A stretch of 64,000 nt of DNA, from assembly GCA_013398615.1 (NCBI GenBank), contig VZSR01003805.1:1024237-1088236 (forward strand), in the 5' to 3' direction. Source of the DNA: Brachypodius melanocephalos. Its lineage: Eukaryota; Chordata; Aves; Passeriformes; Pycnonotidae. A program made the position numbers and the translations under genes. The notes under the pieces are model-generated. The model was not told where the DNA came from and did no database searches. It saw nothing but the letters and a program-made list of their open reading frames with translations. The stretch's first letter is position 1. The number at the start of each line of letters is the position of its first letter. This document shows positions 53,633 through 64,000 of this stretch, in pieces.

Positions 53633-53662
53633 ATTCTACGATTCTAGGATTCTATGATTCTG
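53633..53662 (+). repeat. CR1 terminal octamer repeats
   Basis: Units ATTCTACG, ATTCTAGG, ATTCTATG and a partial ATTCTG run from 53633 to 53662. They mark the exact 3' end of the CR1 copy, since CR1 elements end in short ATTCTATG-like repeats instead of poly-A. Confidence 0.92.
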
Positions 53663-55270
53663 TACAACTAGTACAAATTGTTCCAGGATCTCAATCCCTG
53701 GTGTGACACCTGACAGGCTGCTTTATCTGACCAAGTGTTCCACAAGAAGGAATTCTTTACAAAATAACACACTAGAAATTTGTCAAATATTACTAATAAA
53801 ATTCTTTTCACCCAGCCATCCCTGACATGACTTCTAAGGATTTTTTCATTTATTATATTTATTCATTTTCCTTTTTCTATGTTAGAAATTCAAATAACAT
53901 CAGCCTGAGATAAAGAGTTTTGATTAAAAAATGAACAGCTAGAACAGCTTTATTCAGCATCTTACTCTACTCCATATGTCTATTGAAATATTACTTTCTT
54001 CTAACATCATAATTTATTTCTTTCTTCTTCTTTCTGCACCTCCAATTTTTATCAATAATCTCACTGGAAACATTATTGCTGCAGAACTTCCTGTTGGGAT
54101 CATATTAGGAAGCAAAGGGAGTGTCACAGAGGAATATGCTCTCATATTTTTGGTATCACCTTTCTCCTTTTAATTTCCTCTCTATTTGTATGGGAGGAAG
54201 GGGAGAGTCCAGAGTCCAGCATCTGAAACACTTACTAGATTATCTTCCTGTCATTCTCTGCTAATACAAGCTTCTTCCCTTCATGCCATCAGCTAGTGTT
54301 TTGACAAGTCATCAAAGACCCAAACAGACAAACATTCTTCTCAGGAAGACTCATATCTCACTATTGCAAAGGCTTGTTTCATGCTCAGCCAAAACTGTCC
54401 TTTTCAAGGTCTTCCATGTAGTGCTATCAAATAGCAACACCCAAACTACTTTCCTTCCTTGGAATTTAGCAGCCTGCAGTCATACACAGATTTTTGTGAG
54501 AAAGCAGTTTGTTCTGTGAGCATCATGCATAATTGTTGCTTCATATAAACTGTCCAGAAACAGAGTAAAGTTTTAGCCCCAAACATCACAATCTTTGTCA
54601 CTAGCTAAAAAAGCCTTTAAGAACAAAAATGTCCAGGCAACCTTAAATACTGGCTTCGTTATAAACTTCAGCTCCACAAGAGTAAAGGGTTGTGAAAGCT
54701 TGTGTTTGTGCAAAAATAAAAGTGTTGAAAGATATTTTCCATAAACATATGTGATGGCTAGGTAGATGAACACTGGACAGGAGCCTCTAGAGCTGAGAAG
54801 CCACTGTCTGAACTTACAGTGCAATACCTGTTTGTCACACAAGACGGGATTTCAGCAGTATCCACTGGGCATTCTTTCCTTGTTTGTGTTCCAATTCAAG
54901 TCTGTATAGGACATGTTTAAAAGCACACAAACAAACATGTATATGCATGTATGGGCATTCCCTACTGTTATTTTCCGAACCTATATTTCCAAAGAAAAGC
55001 AATGGGAGTCTATGGAATTTAGTAACTTAGACTGAACAATATTCCAATAATTTTTAAATGACTTTCAAACATTTCTTTTTAAATTAATAAGTTCAAACTC
55101 AAATTCAATTCAGAATGAGTTTCTATGGCAAGTCATGGAACTACACAATTACAATACAAACAGTGCATATTTCTAACACTTTCTCACATAACTAGAGGGA
55201 AGGTGAAAGTATTTCAAAGTCAATATAGTTACATTTACTGCTACTAATTCCATAGTCCTTCATCATTAGT

Positions 55271-55271
<1 letters not shown>

Positions 55272-55302
<31 letters not shown>
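55272..55302 (+). repeat. (TAA)n microsatellite
   Basis: About ten uninterrupted TAA units. A pure trinucleotide array of this length is expected to vary between individuals. Confidence 0.95.
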
Positions 55303-57035
55303 CTAGTCCTTGAAGTGTAGCTTTCCAGCTTTTTTTCTAGCAACTTTCTAGTAATCATGCTAAATACTTCTTGCAAAAAAACCCATGTCGTGATCTTTCT
55401 TTCAGAGTTATGTTATTTTGATTCCTGGTAATATCTTCTCTAGACAGTAAGAGCTAGTTCCTCATTGGAAGGGCTAGTGTTTCAGAAGTTACCTTCTAGC
55501 ATGGCTACTTCCCCTCTTCTCAGCTACTACATGGCCAAAAAAAATCCTTAGTACATTTCTCATTTTATTTTCAAATCAAAAAGTAGGTTTAATGTGGTTG
55601 TTCCTGTAAAGGAATGTTTTTCTAATATTGTGAAATTTAATGTATGAGAGAAAAGCAAAAGCTCCTGGTTTGCATCACTCCCACACATCTGATAGTAAAT
55701 CCCCATCCATGAGGTACAACACAAGCCATCAGCCCACATGGTTACTCTGAATCTCAACTTTAGGCACCAAAGGAAGCGTGGGGCTTTCCAGATGACTACT
55801 GCAATGCAAGCAACATTTTAGAGTGATGAACTAATATTTCTGTCAGTTCAGACAGCACAGAGATCACAAGCAGAAACTTCCTAAGGAACAAAAGCTTCTG
55901 ATGACTGACACAAAGCAATGCAACGTGCAGACAATAGATGAGCAAATAGAAAAGGTGTAAATACATTAGGAAAAGGATAGGGTAGACTGCAGAGAGTGAG
56001 TTCACAGCTTCTTCAGTTCCCTCTCCACAAATCATTGATATATTAGAAACCATGACAGCTAAGTTTGGATCCTCTTACGAATTCCCTGTTGTAACATTCT
56101 TCCCCTTAGAACTGTCCTCACCACCGTTAGGGTGTATTTTTACCCACATTTACTTGTGCAAGTTAGAACAGATATTCAGTGAAATACCACTAGAGGTATC
56201 ATAAAGCTGAATGAAAAATTTATGGTGAATTAATTTCATGAGAAAATACCAATCCCCCCAAAGCAGAAGGTGCTGTGCAAGGTTGTTAGCCTCACAGCCT
56301 CCTGGCGAGCATTGTGTCACGAAGACACCAGACAAGATTTCGAGCGTCTGTGAGCCTCATGTTAGAAATGCCTCAAGGACCTGAGGACTTTCAGAGGTTG
56401 TCATGTGCAGCTTTCCAGACTTCTGTACTCTTTCCAATGGCAACAAATCCCTGGATCTTGAACCCTCCTGAACCTTTTGCTTCTCCTGGCAGCCTTGAAA
56501 CCCCTGACTAGTGCCAAAGCTCAAAGGTCTGTCTCTCATGCTCATTGATCTTGGCTCTTACATGGTGTGAGGACTCCTAACCTTGTTGTTGTCTTATCAA
56601 CTTTGTTTGACAAGCCAAGAGATGCAGTGCTTGGCTTTCCACTCTCATTTTCACTACAGACTTGCTAAGCCAGGTCCTAGTTTTCCGCATGTAGGCATCT
56701 TCATTTTTTGTTTCAAAATGGGTGACCATTGGATAGCAGTTCTGCACTGTTGGGGTCAGGACAGCTTAGCTTTATCTTCAGATGTAAAGGTCCAAGCTTC
56801 TAAGGGCAAAATCAGCTGCTCTGCTCGCTTTATCAAACCATCTCCTTCTGTGTTAAAGTATCTGCCAGAAAAAGATGCTTCTGACAGAAAATATTACACC
56901 TATATATTTTGCCAAGGAAAGTTACACCAATTTATCCTTGATGTCTCTATCAACCTTGTATTTTATGATTCAATATGGTTTTCTTTTTGTACTGATATTT
57001 TAGGGTTGGAGGGCTTTTAGGTCATAATGATGTTG

Positions 57036-57071
57036 TGCCAGCTCATCTTGGTATGCCAGCTAATCTCAGTA
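57036..57071 (+). repeat. 18-bp tandem duplication
   Basis: Two adjacent 18-mers, TGCCAGCTCATCTTGGTA and TGCCAGCTAATCTCAGTA, match at 15 of 18 positions. It is a local duplication that has since diverged. Confidence 0.85.
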
Positions 57072-57697
57072 GACACATGCTTTCTACACAGTAGTAAGAC
57101 TTGAGTTACTCCTATCTTCTGTTTCAATTTTGGGGGAAAAACACCTCAATATATGATGATTAATGAACCAAACAAATGTTGGCATTAGGCTTCACCACCA
57201 AGAAGTTCATTTGACATTGCTGAGTGATCCCACACCTCATTCTCCCTGGCCCAAAATTAACTTGCATCTGCAGTGAACACTGGATCAGGGCAACAAAGGA
57301 ACAGCTGTTTCCCAGTTATTTGACTGGGAGCACATGCTGCAGCAGGTAGTCATAATGGCAATGCTGTATTTCCTAATTCCAGTAAATTCACCTGTGAATA
57401 GAGTACTACAGGTATATCCCAATATCCCTGCTGGAACGAGGGAGACTGTGAGAGAAAAACATAACATTATTAATTCTTTAAGATTAAACCAAACAAAATT
57501 TGCTGTTTCTCAATTGATAGTCAAACCAGAATGAGCTTTGAAAACTCCAGGAACCAGCACATCCCCAGCAGCCTCATCTAGAACAAAGGAACAGGCCTCA
57601 CAGCTCTGCTGCAAGGCAGCTGGGAGAGCTTACCATCACCACCCTATTGCAGATCACTAAACAAACCCAGTTAGCTCCAAATTTCCTTTTTCTTTCT

Positions 57698-57853
57698 GTT
57701 TTTTTGGGGGTTTTGTTGGGGTTGTTTTGTTTTGTTTTGTGTGGGTTTTTTGGTTTTTTCGAGGGTTTTTTGGGGTTTTTTGGGTTTTGTGTGGTTTTTT
57801 GGGTTTTTTTTTTTTGTTTGGTTTGGTTTTTCGGTTGTTTTTTTTTTTTTTTT
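57698..57853 (+). repeat. G/T-only-like low-complexity tract
   Basis: About 156 bp made of T and G with only two or three other bases (CGA near 57760 and a C near 57832). It consists of TTTTG units, then T6 blocks separating GGG/GGGG runs (G runs at 57706-57710, 57718-57721, 57743-57745, 57763-57765, 57772-57775, 57782-57784 and 57801-57803), and ends in a long T run. Frames through it read as repeated Phe/Gly/Trp/Leu on the plus strand and Lys/Asn/Pro/Thr on the minus strand and are artefacts. Confidence 0.95.
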
Positions 57854-60800
57854 GAGTGATTCTCTTTCAATGCTTACAATGCTTAAAATGGCCTGGTCAG
57901 ACATCAAAAGAGTGGTAACAGAATCCAAAATAACTCTAAGAGAAGTCAAACTGATTATTACTAAGGTTGGTTGTTGGCTGCAGGTGCTAGTTCTGGACCA
58001 GCTCCTCTAGTTATTGTGTTTATTAACTTTAAAATCATATTTTCTATTTTTTCTATTTTGTGTCTTCCCTTTGACTTAAGTGAAGATCAACCTGAAGGAA
58101 AGGAGTGTATAAACTCTGGGTATGCAAATCACACTACTTTAAAACAGTTACAAAATTCCTTGCTGAGAGAGATAAGACTTTATGCAAATTATATATTACA
58201 CTAAACTGATTGTATCTGCATGCAGATGATAAGCTGAAACACACCATTGAAATCTGTGCCTGCTTGCACACTCACAGCAAGATCATTTTGATAGCTGAGT
58301 ACCTGCTGTGTCTTATGTGGCACACTGCATTTATTTGAATGAGCACAACATTTTCCCCTGACACAAGAACATTCTCAAGGTAACATTGCCTGACTTCTGA
58401 TAGTTTCCTTCTTATACTTTCTTGGTGTTATCATTGCAGGGAAAGCTCATGTACACTCTAATACTGTTTCCAACACAAGTTCAGCTCTTTCTAGAATTGC
58501 ACCTTGCCTGGTCAGGACTGGACACTTGTGCTCATTGAACTCAATTACAGCTTTGCCCAGACCTTGACTGGAACAATAACATCAGGAAAGGACCACCCAT
58601 GGGCTGTAATACATAATAAATGATGTTATAAGAAAAATTGCAGACAAATAAGGTCCAGACACTCCAATATGAGCAGCACTGTTAGCATCAGTAGTGTCAA
58701 GCAGCAGGCAGGCCACACAGAGTGGGAGAGAACCAGGTCAACACAGAAGTGCACATCCCAAAAGTCACGCTCATTTCCAGTAGTCAGAGACTGAGTAGCT
58801 CTTACAGCATGGCATGTATTACTCACTTTTTTTGTCTAATAATTATAATAATTCTGAAAATTCATGCTGCTATTTTTTTCCCTTATTTAGTGCCAGACAG
58901 CTCTGTAACATCCACCCTCAGCCTGTATTTACTGATGTATCTGGGAAAAGCATATCCTTTTGATTCACTGTCCTTTAATCTCACTTATGGTCTCTTCCTT
59001 TTTGTGGTGCTGGGCTGGCATTCAAAAGGTTTCAACCCTACAGCCTTCCTGCATGCCAGTCTGGAGGACTGTCTGGTCCAGCTTGCTGCTAAGAACCTGG
59101 ACTGCAGTCCCATGGGCACTCCCATCCAACCTTTTTCTTCATTTCAGGGAGCAAGGGACAACTTGCTCACGCAGCTCCTGCTGTGTCTGTGGCGTCCCAG
59201 CACAGACCACCAAATTCTTTCTACTGCCAGTCTGTCAGAAAAGGTGAAGGGCAGTGGTTCCTGCTGACTGGGAAAGGAGTGGGAAAGGTGAAGGAAACAC
59301 TGATCTGACCTACAGGCAGGACTTAATCCATGCAAGAAAGTGTTAAGTGTGGAAAATATGTCTCAACACATCACCAAGACAGAACACACAGTAACTGGTT
59401 CGTCCAAACTAAAGCAAAATTCCCCATCTTCTCGGAAGGATTGTGCTTGAGACAGCCCTGACCTAAAAAAAGGGCATTTGTGAGACACACTCTATGCAGT
59501 AAAAATTTCAAGGCTCCTCATGCTGTCCAAGTAAGATCAAAATAGATCAATACTGCAGATGTTGTCTCCCAAATTGGCATCATTGCTTACACATAATTCT
59601 AATTTACCCTCGTGAATATAAGAAGTTGTAAGAACCATCTTTTTGATGCTCATGATTTCCCAGTTTGATAGGAGATGTTATGCTGACACAAGTATCTGTC
59701 TTCCTGTTATGTACTAGTCAGAGTACCTCGGAAGAAAGAATGCTGCAGCAGTGAGAGTAGTCAATAATTCTTTTAGCTTATCAAAATCTATTAATTTCAA
59801 ATTTCCAATAACCAATACTTGGCACTTACACCAGCTTTCAATAAGTCGCTTCAACTAACAGAGGGAACCCTTTAGATTTTAAAGATGCTACGAAACTCCT
59901 GCTAAATAAACACATGCATTTTATAACTATCAAGCAAAATTGTTATAGATGGTTAACCACAAAATAGTATGGTTCTTTCCAAAGCAATAATGACTGCTCT
60001 GCTACTAAATTTCTCGACTTCTCCCACTAGAACAGTTCAGCTTGCAGTTGTTTTTGAGGGGTTTAACATTACTTTGGCACTATTTTTCCTCATTCCCTCT
60101 TTGTGGAAATATAAATATATTTTGTTCATTTTTCTTACATGTGAAGAACCTGATACAATTAAATGCTCTTGCATAGAAACCAATATAAGAAAAAAAAATT
60201 GTTGTCAAACAAACGTTGGGGTCTGCCTTGAGTTTTAACTATAGTGCTATTTTTGGATTATGCTTCCTAGTGAGACACATGTGAGCTTTGTTGCCTCCTA
60301 CTATTTAGTTTGAATTTACTGGAATTACTACTATACTTAGTCTTAAGTACATATCTGCACACTTGACAGAGTGAGGATTTTGCTGCTAGTATGTCTTACC
60401 ATTAGGACAGGGAAAGAATGGCTGGTGCTCCGTGCTGAACGCCAGAGTCTAAGGGAGGACACGGCTGAAGGAGTTACGAGATTACCTACGTGATGACCAC
60501 CCATATTCAGAGATATGACTGGATCCTGGAAGCAGAGGACAGAGTGTTTCTGCAGCAACTTTGCAAGACAAAGATAATCTATCTGTCACAAGAGATCTAA
60601 AACTTTCTTTATTGTGAAGTAGCTCTGTGCACACCGAAGACAAAACAAAGACAAAAATGCTGTTTAATGGTGCGAGTCAAAGGCAAAGTGTTTCCACAGC
60701 AAATGGACAGAGGTAGAAATCACTGCTTGGCGTTTTCCAGCTTCATTTCTCCTGCACCATCAGCCTTAAATGAAGTAAGTTCAGGCAAGGAATGGGTTAC

Positions 60801-62044
60801 TGCACTCCCAGCTGTTCACACAAAAGGACACTTTGTACCTGTTCCCAGTGAATGAAAGTTTGCTTTGTGTAAAAGCAGTTCATCACCCCAGCCTTGGAGT
60901 CCAGGGGAGTGGCGGAGCAGCAAAGCCCAGGCAGGTTCTGGCTGGAATCAGCTGCTGCTGAGGAAGAGGAAGGCTGAAGGGCAGATCTGCTGCAATCAAG
61001 ATTCATTCCCTTTAACGTGTAAACATGCCGCCACCTGAAGTTTGATGTCATAACAAATGCAAACAGCAGGGATGGTCTGCTAAACATAAGCAAGAGAATG
61101 TGTATTTTTCACTTTAATCCCAGGTCTATTTAGTTTACTGTATTTGCTTAAGGCTGGAGTAATTTTCCTATCTTCCACTGAGATATTATTCAGAAAAACC
61201 TGCACTACACTGACCCCATTTAATTATAAAGCGGTGTGCTCCGTGCTTCCTTTGATGTCCTCTTAGATCTACATCTCCTAAACTGTGATTGGTTTCAGAC
61301 ATTGCCATCAGGTTTGTGCCAGGCCCTCAGCTGGTGTAAAGGAGGGTAGGCTGTGGGATCTCAGGTGAGCCCCAGAAGCTCATGCCAGTGGAGAGTATCT
61401 GGGCTGTCTTGGAAAAGTCAATTCTCAGGTGGCACAGTTAGGCAAAGGTACGGACTGTGGCTAGAGCTGAGAAAACAGGAGGCTGGGCTAGTATTTCTAT
61501 ACTAAAAAACAAAGAAAAAGTAGAATTAAAACAGAAGTCACATGACTGAAGTCACAGCTTCTCCTCTTCTCATGCCAGCTGGTGACCCAACAGTTTAAAC
61601 ACTTCTCTTCCACACAGGGGTCACAAACAGGGCACGTGGGCCATGAGTCTGGGCCAGCACACAGCAGCTGGATAGATCTGGATTTCCTCTACATCTCCAC
61701 CCCTCTGACGTTCAGAATATCACCTCCCACCCCCACTTTAATCCTTCAGTCTTTGCTTTAGAGCTTATAATAAATCAATAGACAGTAGAAGAAAATCCCT
61801 GTGGGAGCAGCAATTGTGGTCCTTTTATAAAAGCTCAAATTCCCCACCTGCCACTTGACCAGCAAAAAGCTTGGATTCCCCGCTCCAGTTGAGATTATGT
61901 AAAACTATTCAAATCCTGAGTGACAGTAGTTATGAAGACAGCTGTTGGACCCTCTAACTGGGGGAGGCAGGAGCAAATGCTGTGGAGTCCAGTAAGAGCT
62001 GTCTTTCTATTCACCGTTCCTCCCAGAGAGCCTTACAATGCCTT
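57854..62044. other. Noncoding sequence, no gene recognised
   Basis: The longest frame is 58722-59267 plus (181 codons). It includes a hydrophobic segment produced by a TAATAATTATAATAATT-type stretch near 58840 but has no known domain, and a second frame (58960-59247) overlaps it. A stretch at about 60.9-61.4 kb is somewhat richer in GC. No transposon was recognised. Confidence 0.5.
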
Positions 62045-62123
62045 TGTTTTCTTTTGCTTTCTTTTTGTTATTCTTTTTTGTTTTGGTTTGGTTTGGTCTT
62101 TGGTTTTTGGTTTTTTTTTTTTG
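62045..62123 (+). repeat. T-rich tract with GGTTT units
   Basis: A T-rich stretch with TTTTG, GGTTT and TTTGG units ending in a T12-like run. It resembles a smaller version of the G/T tract at 57.7 kb and the short TTTGG run at 40953-40974. Confidence 0.9.
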
Positions 62124-64000
62124 TTCCAGTGGAGGGAAACAAATAATCCATCAAAGAAGTAAAAAATACCCAGCCCCAAAGCTCTCAGAAATGCTATTTA
62201 AAAACAGAGATTGATCCAGAGACTGTTCTCCTCACACTCACACACACCCTCCACCCCCACCCAGCCAATCCCCTTCCTCTCCCCACCATTTCCGAGCTGT
62301 ATTACTTGTCACAGAAAGTGGCAGAAGATGTGAGATGCCACGTGAACCAGTCATTTGTCAGAACCATTCAGTTTGACATATTTCTGGGAGGAAGATTACA
62401 CTAGAATGATACTACCACATTTTAAGTCAATCAAATGTAGAGGCACCTCTCTTCAGCTCACTAAAACCCTGCCACTGCCAGTATTACCATTCTTGGGGGT
62501 GTTTCAAACTGCTGTTTACCGGGGGTTGGAATTCAGGAATGCAAAGTGGTTTCCCATGACAGTGGTTACCGTGCATTGGGGAAAGCTAGAGCAAGAATCC
62601 CAGCCACTCAAAATCAGAGTGAATTGTGAAAGCCCTGTTAACTTCCCTGTGTTCATTGGGTTCTGAATGCCCATACAATAGTCCTGCCCATGCAGGAGTA
62701 ATTGGAGAAGCCTCTCTGTTTACACCTCTTTCTTACAAAGACTGGGCTTCTACAGAAGTCAATAAAGAATGTTTTATTACTGGGAGGTGGACCAGACCGA
62801 TGAAACTTTGCTGAATGTGCAATGTTCATTTGACCTACATTGCATCTGAGATCAGCTCTAACAATATGATGGATCAGCATTTGATAAAGCCTCCAAGACA
62901 CACAACCAAAGCATACACCAAACACTCCTGCTGCACTATGACCACCATCCTTTAACCTTCTCTTTAGTTCTGATCAAGAGCTTATTTCTTATCTTTGTTT
63001 GCATTTGTACAGTTACATTTTTCATGTGCAAATCCTGGCCTTTACTTTCTATTGTTTGGCAATGCAGGGATGCCATGAAACAGTATCAACAGGAGAACTG
63101 GAGACCCCCTTGCTGTCCTGTTGCAGTCAGATCAAACTCAGACCCTTCTTCCTTGCACCTTCCAGGCTGATGGGTAGTGCAGGTCTTTGCCCTCCTATTC
63201 CCACTCTTCCTGAACCAGGATGAGGTTTGATTCATGTAACACTTCTGATATCAGAAAGGAAGGTGCCTAACCCCATCCCAGCCAAGTCTTCTGAGAGGGC
63301 TTGGCTGACCTGCTCGCTGCACGGCCCGATGTACAGACACTGCGAGCTGATCCCAGCTGGCTTTTACAGGGCTGAGTAAATAAAGCCACTAGGGTCCAGA
63401 GGGGTCATAAACCTCCAAAGTTCGTGCCAGGATTCCAATCTGCCACAGAACTGAGAAAAAAAGGAGAATCGGTTTCCTTTCGTGTCTTTAATTCTGCTAG
63501 CATCCAGAACATTGGCCAATGTGTTCACAGTTGCAAATATCTCCATGAAAAAGTTATACTTCTGGATGAAACTTTCACAGAAGAAAAAAAAAAAAATAAA
63601 AGCAGCGGCAAACCTGAGTTCTGATGTAAAGAGGCTTGCTCTGCAAAGTCTTCAATTTAATGAAATAAAGTTATATGATTAATTTTAAATACCAGAATTT
63701 TTGCCACTGTGTTATCATTTACGTCATAATAAACACTTATTTCTGACTGGTTATTGTCTATGAATTTTATGGTAGTGGTTGGACAAACAGAACCCATATA
63801 TCCCCTAAAATGAACATAACAGTCCTAATTTAGAAAGACAGTCTGATTCCTTTGCAGGTGTGAGGAGCATCCAGTGCAAGTTAAGTCAAAATGAGAATGG
63901 AAGACACACAATCCTTCACAGAAATAGTTTTGCCATAGTGCATTTATAGATAATTATTTGGCCATGAAAACATCTCCTAGATGCAGGTTCCAATTATAAG
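62124..64000. other. Noncoding sequence to the window end
   Basis: It contains a C/A-rich run at 62231-62263 and an A13 run at 63584-63596. The frame at 62355-62666 plus (103 codons) has no recognisable domain. The AT-rich final kilobase has the even, repeat-free look of conserved noncoding vertebrate DNA, but this cannot be tested here. Confidence 0.5.

Larger units (their letters stand above)
52738..53662 (+). mobile_element. CR1 LINE fragment, 5'-truncated
   Basis: About 925 bp of a CR1 retrotransposon in plus orientation. It begins just before the reverse transcriptase FADD box and continues through the C-terminal part of ORF2, the 3' UTR and the terminal octamers. The 3' UTR shows GCATTGGAACAGATTGCCC, GGGGTTAGACTAGATGAACT and TCTTCCAACCCAAACC-type blocks. 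It is damaged by at least one premature stop (TGA 52808-52810), a frame change and an A-rich insertion-like segment near 53390-53425. It is longer and more readable than the copy at 16.5 kb, and its 3' UTR differs from that copy, so the two probably belong to different CR1 subfamilies (an inference). The 5' boundary is approximate to about 20 bp. Confidence 0.95.
53663..57697. other. Noncoding sequence, no gene recognised
   Basis: Apart from the (TAA)n array at 55272-55302 and the 18-bp duplication at 57036-57071, nothing was recognised. The frame at 56583-57020 plus (145 codons) has no known domain and no gene context. Confidence 0.5.

Noticed and set aside
57001..57030. GGGTTGGAGGGCTTTTAGGTC-like text as another CR1 3' end
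   Set aside because: Only a few bases resemble the CR1 3' block; the CCTTCCAACC segment and the ATTCTATG octamers are missing.
57598..58010. Long lysine/proline- or phenylalanine/glycine-rich frames on both strands near 57.7 kb
   Set aside because: They are produced entirely by the G/T tract and carry no domain; any frame through such a repeat is open.
58722..59267. 181-codon frame with a hydrophobic segment as a small membrane protein
   Set aside because: The hydrophobic part comes from an AT-rich TAATTATAATAATT stretch, no domain or signal peptide is convincing, and a second frame overlaps it.

Overview
This window looks like ordinary nuclear DNA from a bird or a close sauropsid relative. 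The evidence is three 5'-truncated CR1 LINE fragments with the characteristic CR1 3' end (a CCTTCCAACCCAAACC-type block followed by ATTCTATG-like octamers), no SINEs that I recognise, an AT-leaning base composition, sparse repeats, many short A/T mononucleotide tracts, and a draft-assembly gap of Ns at 27657-27914. I cannot name the species. No bacterial, plasmid or phage architecture is present (no operons, Shine-Dalgarno-led ORF chains or CRISPR), and no tRNA or rRNA gene was recognised.

Layout: 1-16.5 kb is unique-looking noncoding sequence with short A/T tracts and an AT-rich minisatellite at 6.6-6.8 kb that contains seven consecutive TATTMTR-like units. At 16.5-17.6 kb lies a decayed CR1 copy that still shows reverse transcriptase landmarks. 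17.6-46.8 kb is again unique-looking, with simple repeats and the assembly gap. At 46.8-46.9 kb is a short CR1 3' stub, and at 52.7-53.7 kb a second long CR1 copy with reverse transcriptase and 3' UTR remnants. 53.7-64 kb is noncoding with a (TAA)n microsatellite, an unusual 156-bp G/T-only-like tract at 57.7-57.85 kb and a related T-rich tract at 62.05-62.12 kb.

No host protein-coding exon could be supported. Open reading frames of 60-249 codons occur throughout at roughly the density expected of random sequence. None has a domain I recognise, and several are clearly by-products of simple repeats or of CR1. The window is best read as a gene-poor intergenic region or the inside of a very long intron. 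The genes therefore do not 'work together' here: the only protein-coding history visible is that of the dead CR1 retrotransposons. I found no convincing new biological system. The observations most worth checking are the heptamer array, the G/T tract, the 249-codon ORF and the possible conserved noncoding blocks.
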